Below are positions 6,582 through 13,397 of a stretch of 14,684 nucleotides of DNA, in pieces. Both the position numbers and the translations under genes were made by a program. Source of the DNA: Bacillota bacterium (GTDB taxonomy: Bacteria > Bacillota > Clostridia > Christensenellales > CAG-138); assembly GCA_023426265.1 (NCBI GenBank), contig JAFABA010000094.1, forward strand, positions 1 through 14,684, in the 5' to 3' direction. The notes below the pieces were generated by a model. It was not told where the DNA came from. It saw only the letters and a list, made by a program, of their open reading frames with translations, and made no database searches. How positions within the stretch are numbered: the first letter of the stretch is position 1; each line of letters begins with the position of its first letter.

Positions 6582-7019
6582 TTATCGGAAGGCGATCTGT
6601 ATGAGCTTTAAAATGAGCTTGAGCCACGCTCCGGTATTGCCGGCTTGCCTCTTTGCCCTGCGTGCCGCTGAGGCGGTGGAGGAGCCGATATTCTCCACCG
6701 CATCCCTGAGCGAAACAACCCCATCGTGCACAATGTGCGTGACGCCCTGCGCGTCGCTTGCGATATCCGCAATCGAAACCTTCAGGCTGCTCGTCAACTC
6801 GTGAACGTCGCTTGCAATGTGCCCTGCGTTCCCTACAATAGCAGGGAGCCCTTTGAGCGTGGTATCGATGGACCCTTGGTTGGAGGAAAGAATGGAGTCC
6901 ACCCGCCCCAGCACCCGAAGCAGCTTTAGAATGGTCAAAAGCAAGACAACGCCAATTACAAGGCCAAGCAGTATCAAAATTCCGTTGACCAATTGATCGA
7001 GGTTAATTTGTATGATCAT
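6582..7019 (-). CDS. DUF948-like single-pass membrane protein (YtxG-like)
   Basis: This 145-residue protein has one N-terminal membrane segment (about 11-34, ILILLGLVIGVVLLLTILKLL). A long helical, Ser/Asp/Val-rich region follows, with the pattern LSSNQGSIDTTLKGLPAIVGNAGHIASDVHEL, typical of DUF948/methyl-accepting-like coiled coils, and then a basic tail (RRAKRQAG) and a short amphipathic end. In Bacillus subtilis the DUF948 protein YtxG is encoded next to YtxH in a general-stress operon, and here a YtxH-like gene lies just upstream, so a shared envelope or stress role is inferred. Start ATG 7019 has AGAGGGG upstream. The family assignment rests on layout and neighbour more than on a firm motif. 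Confidence 0.7.
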   Translation of the reverse strand: MIIQINLDQLVNGILILLGLVIGVVLLLTILKLLRVLGRVDSILSSNQGSIDTTLKGLPAIVGNAGHIASDVHELTSSLKVSIADIASDAQGVTHIVHDGVVSLRDAVENIGSSTASAARRAKRQAGNTGAWLKLILKLIQIAFR

Positions 7020-7062
7020 AGCACATTACCCCTCTTTCATCCTATTGCACGGGGCAAAGGCG

Positions 7063-7506
7063 TTATTTCAGTTCCTCGCTCACATTTTTGACGGCCTTTT
7101 TCACTTCCTTGGCGGCATTGCCTGCGCCTTCTTTGAGCTCGTCCTTCACGGCTTTGGCTTTGTCTGCGGCTTCCGATACCTTCTTCGCGGCTTTTTCGGC
7201 CGCGGCTTTTGCCTCATCAACTGCGCTCGCAGCAGTATCGGCTCCGGTTTCTGCGGTTTCCTCTATAAATTCGGAGATCGCGCTTCCGACCTCTTTCGCA
7301 ACTTCTTTGATTTCATCCGCTGCATCCCGTACTTTTCCCCGGATGGCCTTGCGGGTTTCTTTGCCGGATTGGGGCGCTGAGAGAAGACCGACTGCGGCCC
7401 CCGCCAAAGCGCCGATAGCAATTCCCGTTGTGATATTCTTTGAGGCTTCCCGCTTTCTTCTGCGTGCTCCTTCTTGTTTGGTTTCAAAAATATCTTCAAA
7501 CAACAT
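7063..7506 (-). CDS. YtxH domain-containing protein
   Basis: This 147-residue protein has an N-terminal charged stretch and a hydrophobic glycine-rich segment ITTGIAIGALAGAAVGLLSAPQSGKETR (about 25-52), the YtxH signature of a small membrane-anchored domain ending in AP.SG...R. The rest is a long Ala/Lys/Glu-rich helix reminiscent of apolipophorin or LEA-type coils. The open frame extends back to 7590, but the start is set at ATG 7506 because a strong AGGAGGG stands 7-8 nt before it. B. subtilis YtxH is a general-stress protein; binding partners are unknown. It is the first gene of a two-gene minus-strand operon with the DUF948-like gene, separated by 43 bp. Confidence 0.8.
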   Translation of the reverse strand: MLFEDIFETKQEGARRRKREASKNITTGIAIGALAGAAVGLLSAPQSGKETRKAIRGKVRDAADEIKEVAKEVGSAISEFIEETAETGADTAASAVDEAKAAAEKAAKKVSEAADKAKAVKDELKEGAGNAAKEVKKAVKNVSEELK

Positions 7507-7608
7507 TGTGACGTCCCTCCTTTTATGTTTTGGCTTGGGGTGGACGACGGCATTCTGCTTTCCGGTTTTGCTTGTCCTACCTCTCGCCAAATGATTGTTT
7601 ATTTTTTA

Positions 7609-7637
7609 TATAATGTACTTGTTATATATTCAAACAA
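7609..7637 (-). promoter_or_regulatory. Candidate promoter of the ytxH-like operon
   Basis: On the minus strand TTGTTT (7632-7637) and ATTATA (7609-7614) are spaced 17 bp in an AT-rich stretch. Other pairings nearby (TTGAAT with TATATA) are possible, so the exact boxes are uncertain. The leader would be about 95 nt. Confidence 0.4.
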
Positions 7638-7716
7638 TAGGAAAAGCTCCCGAAATATGACGAAGAAAGAGACGAACGGCGCGGAGGAGAAGCTTTGGAC
7701 AGGCCAAATTCCATAC

Positions 7717-7745
7717 TTGCATTTTAAATAATTTTGTTGTAAGAT
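7717..7745 (+). promoter_or_regulatory. Promoter of the tRNA-Ser gene
   Basis: TTGCAT at 7717-7722 and TAAGAT at 7740-7745 are spaced exactly 17 bp. Transcription would begin about 20 nt before the mature tRNA 5' end. Confidence 0.6.
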
Positions 7746-7771
7746 AGGAAAGCGCGCGAGAGCGACCCATT

Positions 7772-7862
7772 GGAGAGATGGCTGAGTTGGTCTAAGGCGC
7801 ACGACTGGAAATCGTGTTCACGGGGAACCGTGACAAGGGTTCAAATCCCTTTCTCTCCGCCA
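7772..7862 (+). tRNA. tRNA-Ser (anticodon GGA)
   Basis: The acceptor stem is GGAGAGA (7772-7778) with TCTCTCC (7852-7858), followed by discriminator G and an encoded CCA (7860-7862). The anticodon stem CACGA/TCGTG encloses CTGGAAA, giving anticodon GGA. The long variable arm (stem CACGG/CCGTG with loop GGAA) is typical of a class II tRNA-Ser, and the T loop is GTTCAAATC. Total length with CCA is 91 nt. It reads UCC and UCU codons. Confidence 0.96.
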
Positions 7863-7900
7863 AGCAAAAGGCACCCTAACAGGGTGCTTTTTGCTTGGCG
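7858..7900 (+). terminator. Long-stem terminator of tRNA-Ser
   Basis: Bases 7858-7877 pair with 7881-7900 (20 bp, one G-T wobble, 3-nt loop). The T run 7888-7892 lies inside the 3' arm. The 5' arm includes the CCA end of the tRNA, so tRNA folding and hairpin formation share bases. Confidence 0.75.
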
Positions 7901-8028
7901 CAATATTCGGTGGGATTCGAAGGATGGAACAGCAGACGCACCCGTGATGCGTTTGCCCGCCCCGGGATTTCGTGCCCAGGCTGCCTTGCCAAGCGTAGCG
8001 CGGCAAGGCATGCCGATGGCCGAAATCG

Positions 8029-8085
8029 AATCCCTTTCTCTCCGCCAACAAAACAGACGCCCATAAGGATGCCTGTTTTTGGTGG
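8029..8085 (+). repeat. Second copy of the tRNA-Ser 3' end with its own hairpin
   Basis: Bases 8029-8048 (AATCCCTTTCTCTCCGCCAA) repeat 7844-7863 of the tRNA gene exactly, 185 bp further on. A terminator-like hairpin (about 8043-8085, ending CTGTTTTT) follows, as after the real tRNA. The rest of a tRNA is not visible upstream. This is either the second attachment site left by an element that once integrated at the tRNA or the last remnant of a tandem tRNA-Ser copy. The 166 bp in between hold no gene, but include a 9-bp hairpin (7982-7990/8002-8010) and an inverted repeat of TCGAATCCC (7912-7920 against 8026-8034). Confidence 0.75.
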
Positions 8086-8192
8086 ACATATTCAAGGGAT
8101 TTCTTATGGTGGAGGCTCTCAACCCAGGTGCGCAGCGGTAAAAGCGTTCCCATTTGAATGGCCAAAAGGTTGGAGAATTGGCGCTTCATTTG

Positions 8193-8309
8193 TTAGCTGG
8201 GCGTTTTATTCCTGGAGGTATCTCCGGTTTTCTTTTTGACCTGCCGTGACTTATGCTTGGCGTTATCCGGTGTAGACGGAAGTAGCTTTTCTGTTGGCGT
8301 CTTTTTCAC
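8193..8309 (-). CDS. Possible small basic protein (38 aa), unknown
   Basis: GTG at 8309 is preceded by AAAGGAGT (8316-8323) at 7 nt, a near-perfect ribosome binding site. The reading MKKTPTEKLLPSTPDNAKHK and on to a TAA at 8193-8195 gives 38 residues rich in Lys, Thr, Pro and Ser, without hydrophobic segment or signal peptide. I do not recognise it. A candidate promoter stands at the expected distance. It lies alone in an otherwise gene-poor stretch, so it could be a true small gene or the start of a decayed longer one. Low complexity makes chance coding hard to exclude. Confidence 0.45.
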   Translation of the reverse strand: MKKTPTEKLLPSTPDNAKHKSRQVKKKTGDTSRNKTPS

Positions 8310-8339
8310 AAGAATACTCCTTTAATTTCTGATTTTTTA

Positions 8340-8375
8340 TTATCTTAGATAACAGCACATTTTTTATACATGCAA
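8340..8375 (-). promoter_or_regulatory. Candidate promoter with palindrome before the small ORF
   Basis: On the minus strand TTGCAT (8370-8375) and TATCTA (8346-8351) are spaced 18 bp. The palindrome TTATCT-T-AGATAA (8340-8352) overlaps the -10 box and could be an operator. It would give a leader of about 30 nt to GTG 8309. Confidence 0.35.
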
Positions 8376-8392
8376 AGGATAACTTGAAACAG

Positions 8393-8448
8393 CATATTGG
8401 CTGACGATATTACATGGGCAATATTGCCGTATGTTCATGACCAATATG
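8393..8448. repeat. Nested inverted repeats
   Basis: CATATTGG (8393-8400) and CCAATATG (8441-8448) are perfect inverted copies. They enclose, almost concentrically, the perfect 12-bp palindrome GGCAATATTGCC (8417-8428). No gene overlaps. It could be a binding site for a dimeric regulator, a cruciform, or the end of a lost element. Confidence 0.55.
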
Positions 8449-8496
8449 GAAATTGAGACGAGCAATAATCAAGGGCATCTGTCATTCGAAGAGGAC

Positions 8497-8832
8497 GTCA
8501 TTTCCGCGATGTTTTCCATATTTATATTCGGCTTTCAAACGCTCACGCCGCCATCATCGGCATAATCCTGTGAGGAATCGGCATGGGGGCGCAGGAATCC
8601 ATTTTAAAATCGGTGGTCACCACGATCGTATCCAAGGAAAACCGCTCAACCGGCTTTGCGGTATTTGAACCGCATTCGGCGTATGCTGGTTTTTAGGGAG
8701 TTGGGTGATGGGCGCGCTTTATGATATCGCTTCGGTCTGGCTCATCGTCTTTTCGGTTTGCGCCCGGATCATCGCGGTTCCGTTCTTCTATTCACATGGC
8801 GTTCGGCGGGAAAAAAGGAGAGTAAAGCATGA
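8497..8832 (+). pseudogene. MFS transporter, decayed C-terminal third
   Basis: Conceptual translation across frames gives the tail of a major facilitator: SAMFSIFIFGFQTLT, then AIIGIIL-(stop)-GIGMGAQESILK, VVTTIVSKENRSTGFAVFE, AFGVCWFLGSWVMGALYD and VWLIVFSVCARIIAVPFFY. Lesions I can see: a frameshift near 8545, a TGA where Trp is expected (about 8573), a 1-base loss near 8673 (after GFAVFE) and another near 8795 (after PFFY). The intended stop is TGA 8830-8832. No N-terminal part is found upstream. About 85% of bases of its last section match a second remnant at 9275. Not functional. Confidence 0.75.
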
Positions 8833-8912
8833 CAATTATATATAGGGTGGAAAATTTGTCGTTTTTTTGATACAGTGAGATAAATAGTAACTGGGGAAGG
8901 TTGGAAATCACT

Positions 8913-9218
8913 ATGAAAGAGTATACCGGACAAAGCATTGTAGCGAACTATTTCAAAGGAATTGAAGCGGTTGGAGGGAAACTCTTTTTTGATGAAACAG
9001 GCATGACGTTCAAATCTCACGCGCTTAACATTCAGTCGGGAGAAACGCGAATTCAATACGATCAAATCAGCCGTATCTCCAAACGGAATACATTGGGAAT
9101 TGTTCCAAACGGCATGTCGGTCTTTACGGCAAATGGCTTTGAACACAAATTTGTAATCAATCATAGAGAGGATATCATTGCTTTCCTGGTGAGTAAGCTT
9201 CAGACGGAAAAGGAATGA
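8913..9218 (+). CDS. GRAM/PH-like domain protein
   Basis: This 101-residue soluble protein is made of short alternating strands: GGKLFFDETGMTFKSHALN, ETRIQYDQISRISKRNTLGIVPNG, MSVFTANGFEHKFVIN, then a closing helix HREDIIAFLVSKL. This matches the GRAM/PH-like fold of small bacterial proteins, with the typical L.FT..G..F.....I pattern; ligand and role are unknown. The start is set at ATG 8913, with GGGGAAGG (8893-8900) upstream at a rather long distance; the TTG at 8901 would leave no room for it. It is less GC-rich than its distant neighbours, intact, and sits between two MFS remnants, so it was probably brought in or kept while its surroundings decayed. Confidence 0.65.
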   Translation: MKEYTGQSIVANYFKGIEAVGGKLFFDETGMTFKSHALNIQSGETRIQYDQISRISKRNTLGIVPNGMSVFTANGFEHKFVINHREDIIAFLVSKLQTEKE

Positions 9219-9252
9219 ATCAGTTTAACTCATTGGTATATGATTATTTCTT

Positions 9253-9394
9253 CCCCGGCACAGTATGCTGGGTCATGGGCGCGCTTTACGATGTTACCCC
9301 GATCTGGCTTATCGTCTTTTTGGTATGCGCCCAGCTCATCGCCGTTCCGTTCTTCTATTTCACCTGGCGCTCGGCGGGGAAAAGGGTGGAGTGA
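9253..9394 (+). pseudogene. Second MFS transporter C-terminal remnant
   Basis: From ATG 9275 the frame reads MGALYDVTPIWLIVFLVCAQ and on through PFFYFTWRSAGKRVE to TGA 9392-9394, the last transmembrane helix and tail of a major facilitator. Just upstream, GTATGCTGG (9263-9271) matches the first copy, but about 14 bases are missing before GTCATGGGC. Nothing of the remaining protein is seen. About 13 of 85 bases differ from the first remnant, so the two come from diverged paralogues, not a fresh duplication. Confidence 0.7.
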
Positions 9395-9576
9395 AATATC
9401 CTGCTGCTCCACCATGAGTCACCATATGGGCTACTAATGGGTGAAGCCGAATCCTTTAATCTCCAGATTCCTATTTTTCTCAAATATCTGTAAGATCAGA
9501 GTTTTGATAGATATTTTCTTCGATAAGGTCTATCATGTATTTATTGGTGGAATGTAGAATTATTGGAGATATAAAT

Positions 9577-9938
9577 ATGATAATTACGATCGATAAGCCC
9601 AAATTTTATAATCTAATGAAAGAGGACTTTCTAGAACTACCAATTCGGTGGGATGGAAGAGATTTTTATAGAACAGTTTTCGACCTATATTATTATTATA
9701 CAGATTTACTAGAATATTATATAGATAGACGTGAACTAAACAGCGTCACAAGTTAATGAAAACAAGCTAATTGGAATAAGATATTCCCTGTAAGTGGAAA
9801 TCATGAAGATGACAAGCCTTATTATTGTTATTAAGAAGAGCTTTTAAATTGACAAGGCCGAAGTTTATTTGTGAATATAGCACAATAGAGGATTGCGAGG
9901 AAGCATTAAGAAGAGATCCTGAATTTAGTGCAATATAA
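9577..9938 (+). pseudogene. AT-rich broken gene of unknown function
   Basis: An open frame from ATG 9577 (GGAG at 9565-9568) encodes MIITIDKPKFYNLMKEDFLE and on to a TAA-TGA pair at 9754-9759 (59 residues, many Tyr and acidic residues). Beyond the stops the same frame continues as a protein-like stretch (FPVSGNHEDDKPYYCY) to 9831. After a shift of one base, LRRAFKLTRPKFICEYSTIE and so on runs to a TAA at 9936-9938. Together this would be a protein of about 120 residues, now broken by stops and a frameshift. The stretch is far richer in A and T than the flanking genes, which suggests transfer. I do not recognise the family. The first 59 codons could still be translated as a short product. Confidence 0.5.
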
Positions 9939-9940
9939 CC

Positions 9941-12238
9941 CTACCGCCCCACCACGATTCTCCTCCACAAATATCTCGACAAACCTAATTCGTTCTTTAG
10001 TCTCCGTTCGAACGCTACTGAAAACGCACAGGCGTTTTGCACATCCTCTTCCGTGGGCGCAATTAATCCAAAGCGCATGCGCATGACCGGCGAGGAAACG
10101 GCGGCCATGTCCTTTGTGCCAAGCTGTTTGTCAACGCGGCGGGCGAATGTCAATATGGTATCGTTCGCGTGTTGCGTTAACCCCCAGAACGCCATCTGCC
10201 GTATGATCCTTGAATAGCACGCGTCGAGCTGCCCGCTCAGATCGGCATGCTGGCGGCGTATGCGCATGTAGTAGTGCGTGGCGTCGGTCAACAGCATCGA
10301 AAGCCGGACGCCCGCGAACACGCCGAACGCCAGAACAAGGGACAGTATTGCGATTGCCGTAACCTTGAGGCCCGTGGACACACCGCCTTCGGGCGCGATA
10401 TCTTCGGGCTTTTGTTCATTTGCCGCGGCAGCATCTTTCCCTTCGGCCAAAGGCCGATTGGGCTGCTGAGGGCGGGAATCTTCCGGCTCCTCCTCTACGA
10501 CGGCGGTGGGCTCATAAAAGTTCCAGCCCGTGGCGTCGAAGGGTACCCAGCCGATTCCCTGAAAATAAACTTCCGTCCAGGCGTGCGCCGTGGCATTTGT
10601 GGCGACATAGGCAAACGACGAATTCGCCTCCGGGTCCTGCTTGAGCGCAAAGCCGGTCACATACCGCGCGGGCAGCCCAACGCATCTGGATAGCACCGTC
10701 ATCGCGCTTGCGTAGTACACGCAGTAACCCTTGCGCGTCTCCAAAAAATAGTCCACAAAATCTCGGTCTTCCGGCGGCGTCCCGGGGGTGAGGGTGTAGG
10801 TGCAGTTTTTATGCAGCCAGCGCTCTATGGCGAGCGCCCTTTCATATGGGGTCGCCCAGCCTTGCGTGATCTCCTTCGCGGTTGTGTAAACGGAATCGGG
10901 CAAAGACTCGGGCAGCTGCAGATAATATTCCTTAAGCGTTTCAAAGCCATTATCCTGGGCAGTTGAGGCGACCGCCTCGAGAGATAGCATATTCTTGTCG
11001 AACCCCTCCGAGTCTTTGTTGAAAATCACCGTTTCAGCGGTATAATGGAGCGACTGGTACACTTTTTGAGTGGTGAGTTCCGACTGGCGGTTGTAATAGA
11101 TCTGGTAAGCGTCAAAACCCGTCCGCTTGAAGGATTGGAGCATGCCCGCGTAAAACACGGTGTTGCCGTGCATATCATGGGAAACATTGAGCGACAGGGC
11201 GTCTGTGACCTTGTCAAAGAGGTCCTTTGCGGCCCTGCCGCCGTAGGGTTTGTCAAGCCCAAATACCTCGCGGCGCTTTCCCTGCCACAGGGGGCTTATG
11301 AGCCGGTAGCCGCCCATGTCCCCCGCGTCGGACCACCTTGAGCCGTTGTAAGTATCAAATACCGCTCCGGTCAGGCGTACCGGTACCATCGTTCTGACCT
11401 GCATCACGACGGTATTATCCAGTACGATGTCGCCGCCCAGCCGCTCGCCAAGCGGCGAAAAGCCGGACTTGCCGATATCAAACGTGCGCATGGCGGAAAA
11501 ATCGTCGTCATGGCCATCCAATAAATCCCCAACGTCCTCCACAAAATGAACGAGCGCGTCCGAATGCAGGTCGCCGTCCTTTTCGGGGGAGAAGTAAAGC
11601 GCACATAGAATGATCACGGGCAATACGGCGATGGCGAATATCTGGAGAAGCGAGCTTGAAATCCGGTCCGGCTCGGGCAGGGTTTTGTTGATCTGGTTGC
11701 CGGTCATCCTCGCCATGGATATGAACAGGACCGATAAAAGAAGGATCAGCACGGGTATTAAAAGGACGGATTTTGCAAAATGCAGCCATATGAGCAGCCC
11801 CAGCGCGGCCGGAGGCAATACGATAAAAACGAATATCCTTCTAAAGTACAGGTAACATAGCCCGGCCACAGGCAGCGCAAATACAAGGCGGATAAGCGTG
11901 AGGCCGCCATCAGCATACGGGGATTCTTGGGGGTACCAGGACAGGCACCAGCGTACAAAGCCATCCAGATATGCAAACAGCCGGGCGGCCACGTCAAATA
12001 TCAGCGCGTAACTTATTGTAAGGATTGCCGCGGACAGAAGTATGGCGGGGAATATCCACCATTTGTAGGAGAACAGAAAAATTATCCCGATATCAACCGC
12101 TACAATCAACAGGTAATTCAAAATGCCGGCATCGAGATTCAGGTATGGAAAAATTACGGCGCAAACAGCCGCCCCCAGCAGGATGCAGGAGACCGCGTCG
12201 GCCACAATATCAAACGGCTTTGTTCGGATGCCTTTCAT
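9941..12238 (-). CDS. TgpA-like membrane transglutaminase
   Basis: This 765-residue protein has a membrane N-terminus (about six segments: 13-33, 39-57, 61-85, 113-131, 135-175 and 197-216), a large extracytoplasmic region (about 220-620) with a transglutaminase core, one more membrane segment (about 624-650) and a cytoplasmic DUF4129-like tail. The catalytic triad is intact: Cys506 in RKGYCVYYASA, His552 in TAHAWTEVYF and Asp568 in PFDATGW. A Pro/Glu-rich linker (577-620) precedes the last membrane segment. Pseudomonas TgpA has this layout and is essential there; its substrate is unknown. Start ATG 12238 lies 13 bp after the DUF58 gene with GGGGAA upstream, so it is the last gene of the moxR operon. 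No clear terminator follows on the minus strand. Confidence 0.9.
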   Translation of the reverse strand: MKGIRTKPFDIVADAVSCILLGAAVCAVIFPYLNLDAGILNYLLIVAVDIGIIFLFSYKWWIFPAILLSAAILTISYALIFDVAARLFAYLDGFVRWCLSWYPQESPYADGGLTLIRLVFALPVAGLCYLYFRRIFVFIVLPPAALGLLIWLHFAKSVLLIPVLILLLSVLFISMARMTGNQINKTLPEPDRISSSLLQIFAIAVLPVIILCALYFSPEKDGDLHSDALVHFVEDVGDLLDGHDDDFSAMRTFDIGKSGFSPLGERLGGDIVLDNTVVMQVRTMVPVRLTGAVFDTYNGSRWSDAGDMGGYRLISPLWQGKRREVFGLDKPYGGRAAKDLFDKVTDALSLNVSHDMHGNTVFYAGMLQSFKRTGFDAYQIYYNRQSELTTQKVYQSLHYTAETVIFNKDSEGFDKNMLSLEAVASTAQDNGFETLKEYYLQLPESLPDSVYTTAKEITQGWATPYERALAIERWLHKNCTYTLTPGTPPEDRDFVDYFLETRKGYCVYYASAMTVLSRCVGLPARYVTGFALKQDPEANSSFAYVATNATAHAWTEVYFQGIGWVPFDATGWNFYEPTAVVEEEPEDSRPQQPNRPLAEGKDAAAANEQKPEDIAPEGGVSTGLKVTAIAILSLVLAFGVFAGVRLSMLLTDATHYYMRIRRQHADLSGQLDACYSRIIRQMAFWGLTQHANDTILTFARRVDKQLGTKDMAAVSSPVMRMRFGLIAPTEEDVQNACAFSVAFERRLKNELGLSRYLWRRIVVGR

Positions 12239-12251
12239 ATTCCGTTCCCCG

Positions 12252-13397
12252 TCAATCGATACTGCTGAGGCATTCCGCCGCGTTGCATCCCGGTTTTATA
12301 TAAAGCGTATATACGCGTCCGCTTGCCTTGGAGCCCCCCACGAGTATCAGCGTCACCGAATTGAATTGCGCAAGCGTACGCTCCAGCGCGCTTGTCAGAC
12401 CGGGCGTCGCCTCCCTTGTGAGCACAAAGAGCGTGCGCATCGGTCCCGCCGTGCCGGAGACTTTCGCGAGCGCGCTGAAAAGCGCGTCGCGTTCGAATTT
12501 CAGCAGCGCAAGCTGCCGCTGCAGCTTTTCCATATCGGCAATATTCGCATACTCCACCGGCCGATCCAAAGCGCTGCCGGGCAGCAGCTGTACCACGCGG
12601 CCCCGCAGCAGGTTGTTGAGCGCGATGGTTGCCGCACATTCGCAGATGGTATCCGCGTAGATAAGCGCATCCTCCCCGGACAATCCGTGCGCGGACGTAT
12701 CGATCACAACCAGCGCCTGTTCCCGTTCCGGATGTTCGTACTGCTTTACAAACAGAGCGCCCTGCTGGGCGGATTTTTTCCAATGGATGCGCTTTAATTC
12801 ATCGCCCTCGTGCATCAACCTTGCGCTACTAACGCTGTCCCCGTGTTCGGATTGTTTGAGATAAGCGTTTCGAAACAGCTTGGTATCAATCATGTCCGCT
12901 GAAACGGCGCCCTGCGTTTCAGCCTTGGGCAAAACGAGGATTTCCAGACGCCGCCGCATAACGATGCGCAGCGTGGTCAGGCCGAAAATGTCGGTGACTT
13001 TCATTTTCGTCATACCGACCATGAATTTGCCCCGGTAAGCTGCGGTAATGGGAATGTCAAATTCCTTGCCCGAATGCGGCGGGAGGCTGAAAACCAGATT
13101 GATGTTCTCGCGCATGGAAACCACATCCACATGCACTTCAATCAGGGAAAGCGGGATTGGCCGCTCGTTTCGGATATCGATGTGCAGCACCATTTCCTCT
13201 CCCTTGACGCAGACCCTTTTTGGAAGCTCATGTTTGTAGGTGATGACATAGATCGTCCAGAGATTGATTAAAACCACGGTGATGATTGCGAAAAGCTGCG
13301 CGCAAAAAACAATGAAATAGACGCGCAGGCCGGAATACAGCCCCGCAATGTAGCACGCGGCCATTAAGGAATAATAGATCCAGCGCGTGCGCTTCAT
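12252..13397 (-). CDS. DUF58 domain-containing membrane protein
   Basis: This 381-residue protein has two hydrophobic segments at the N-terminus (about 8-23 and 25-53), a beta-rich region, and the DUF58 core with HEGDELKRIHWKKSAQQG (196-213), the family hallmark. A von Willebrand A-like part follows, beginning with LVVIDTSAHG (229-238). The start is ATG 13397, which overlaps the TGA of the moxR-type gene by 4 bp (13394-13397); the longer open frame back to 13688 is only the shadow of that gene. DUF58 proteins are regularly encoded with MoxR ATPases, which are thought to remodel them, and with TgpA-type transglutaminases, as here. The exact function is unknown. Confidence 0.9.
   Translation of the reverse strand: MKRTRWIYYSLMAACYIAGLYSGLRVYFIVFCAQLFAIITVVLINLWTIYVITYKHELPKRVCVKGEEMVLHIDIRNERPIPLSLIEVHVDVVSMRENINLVFSLPPHSGKEFDIPITAAYRGKFMVGMTKMKVTDIFGLTTLRIVMRRRLEILVLPKAETQGAVSADMIDTKLFRNAYLKQSEHGDSVSSARLMHEGDELKRIHWKKSAQQGALFVKQYEHPEREQALVVIDTSAHGLSGEDALIYADTICECAATIALNNLLRGRVVQLLPGSALDRPVEYANIADMEKLQRQLALLKFERDALFSALAKVSGTAGPMRTLFVLTREATPGLTSALERTLAQFNSVTLILVGGSKASGRVYTLYIKPGCNAAECLSSID

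Noticed and set aside
7657..7731. 24-codon ORF MTKKETNGAEEKLWTGQIPY...
   Set aside because: No convincing ribosome binding site, and it overlaps the tRNA promoter.
7818..8189. Minus-strand open frames with WRRERDLNP-like ends
   Set aside because: They run across the tRNA-Ser gene and its copied 3' end; such peptides are a common artefact of tRNA-Ser antisense reading.
9535..9576. Upstream ATG 9535 as start of the AT-rich gene
   Set aside because: The ATG at 9577 has GGAG at a proper distance; the one at 9535 has none.
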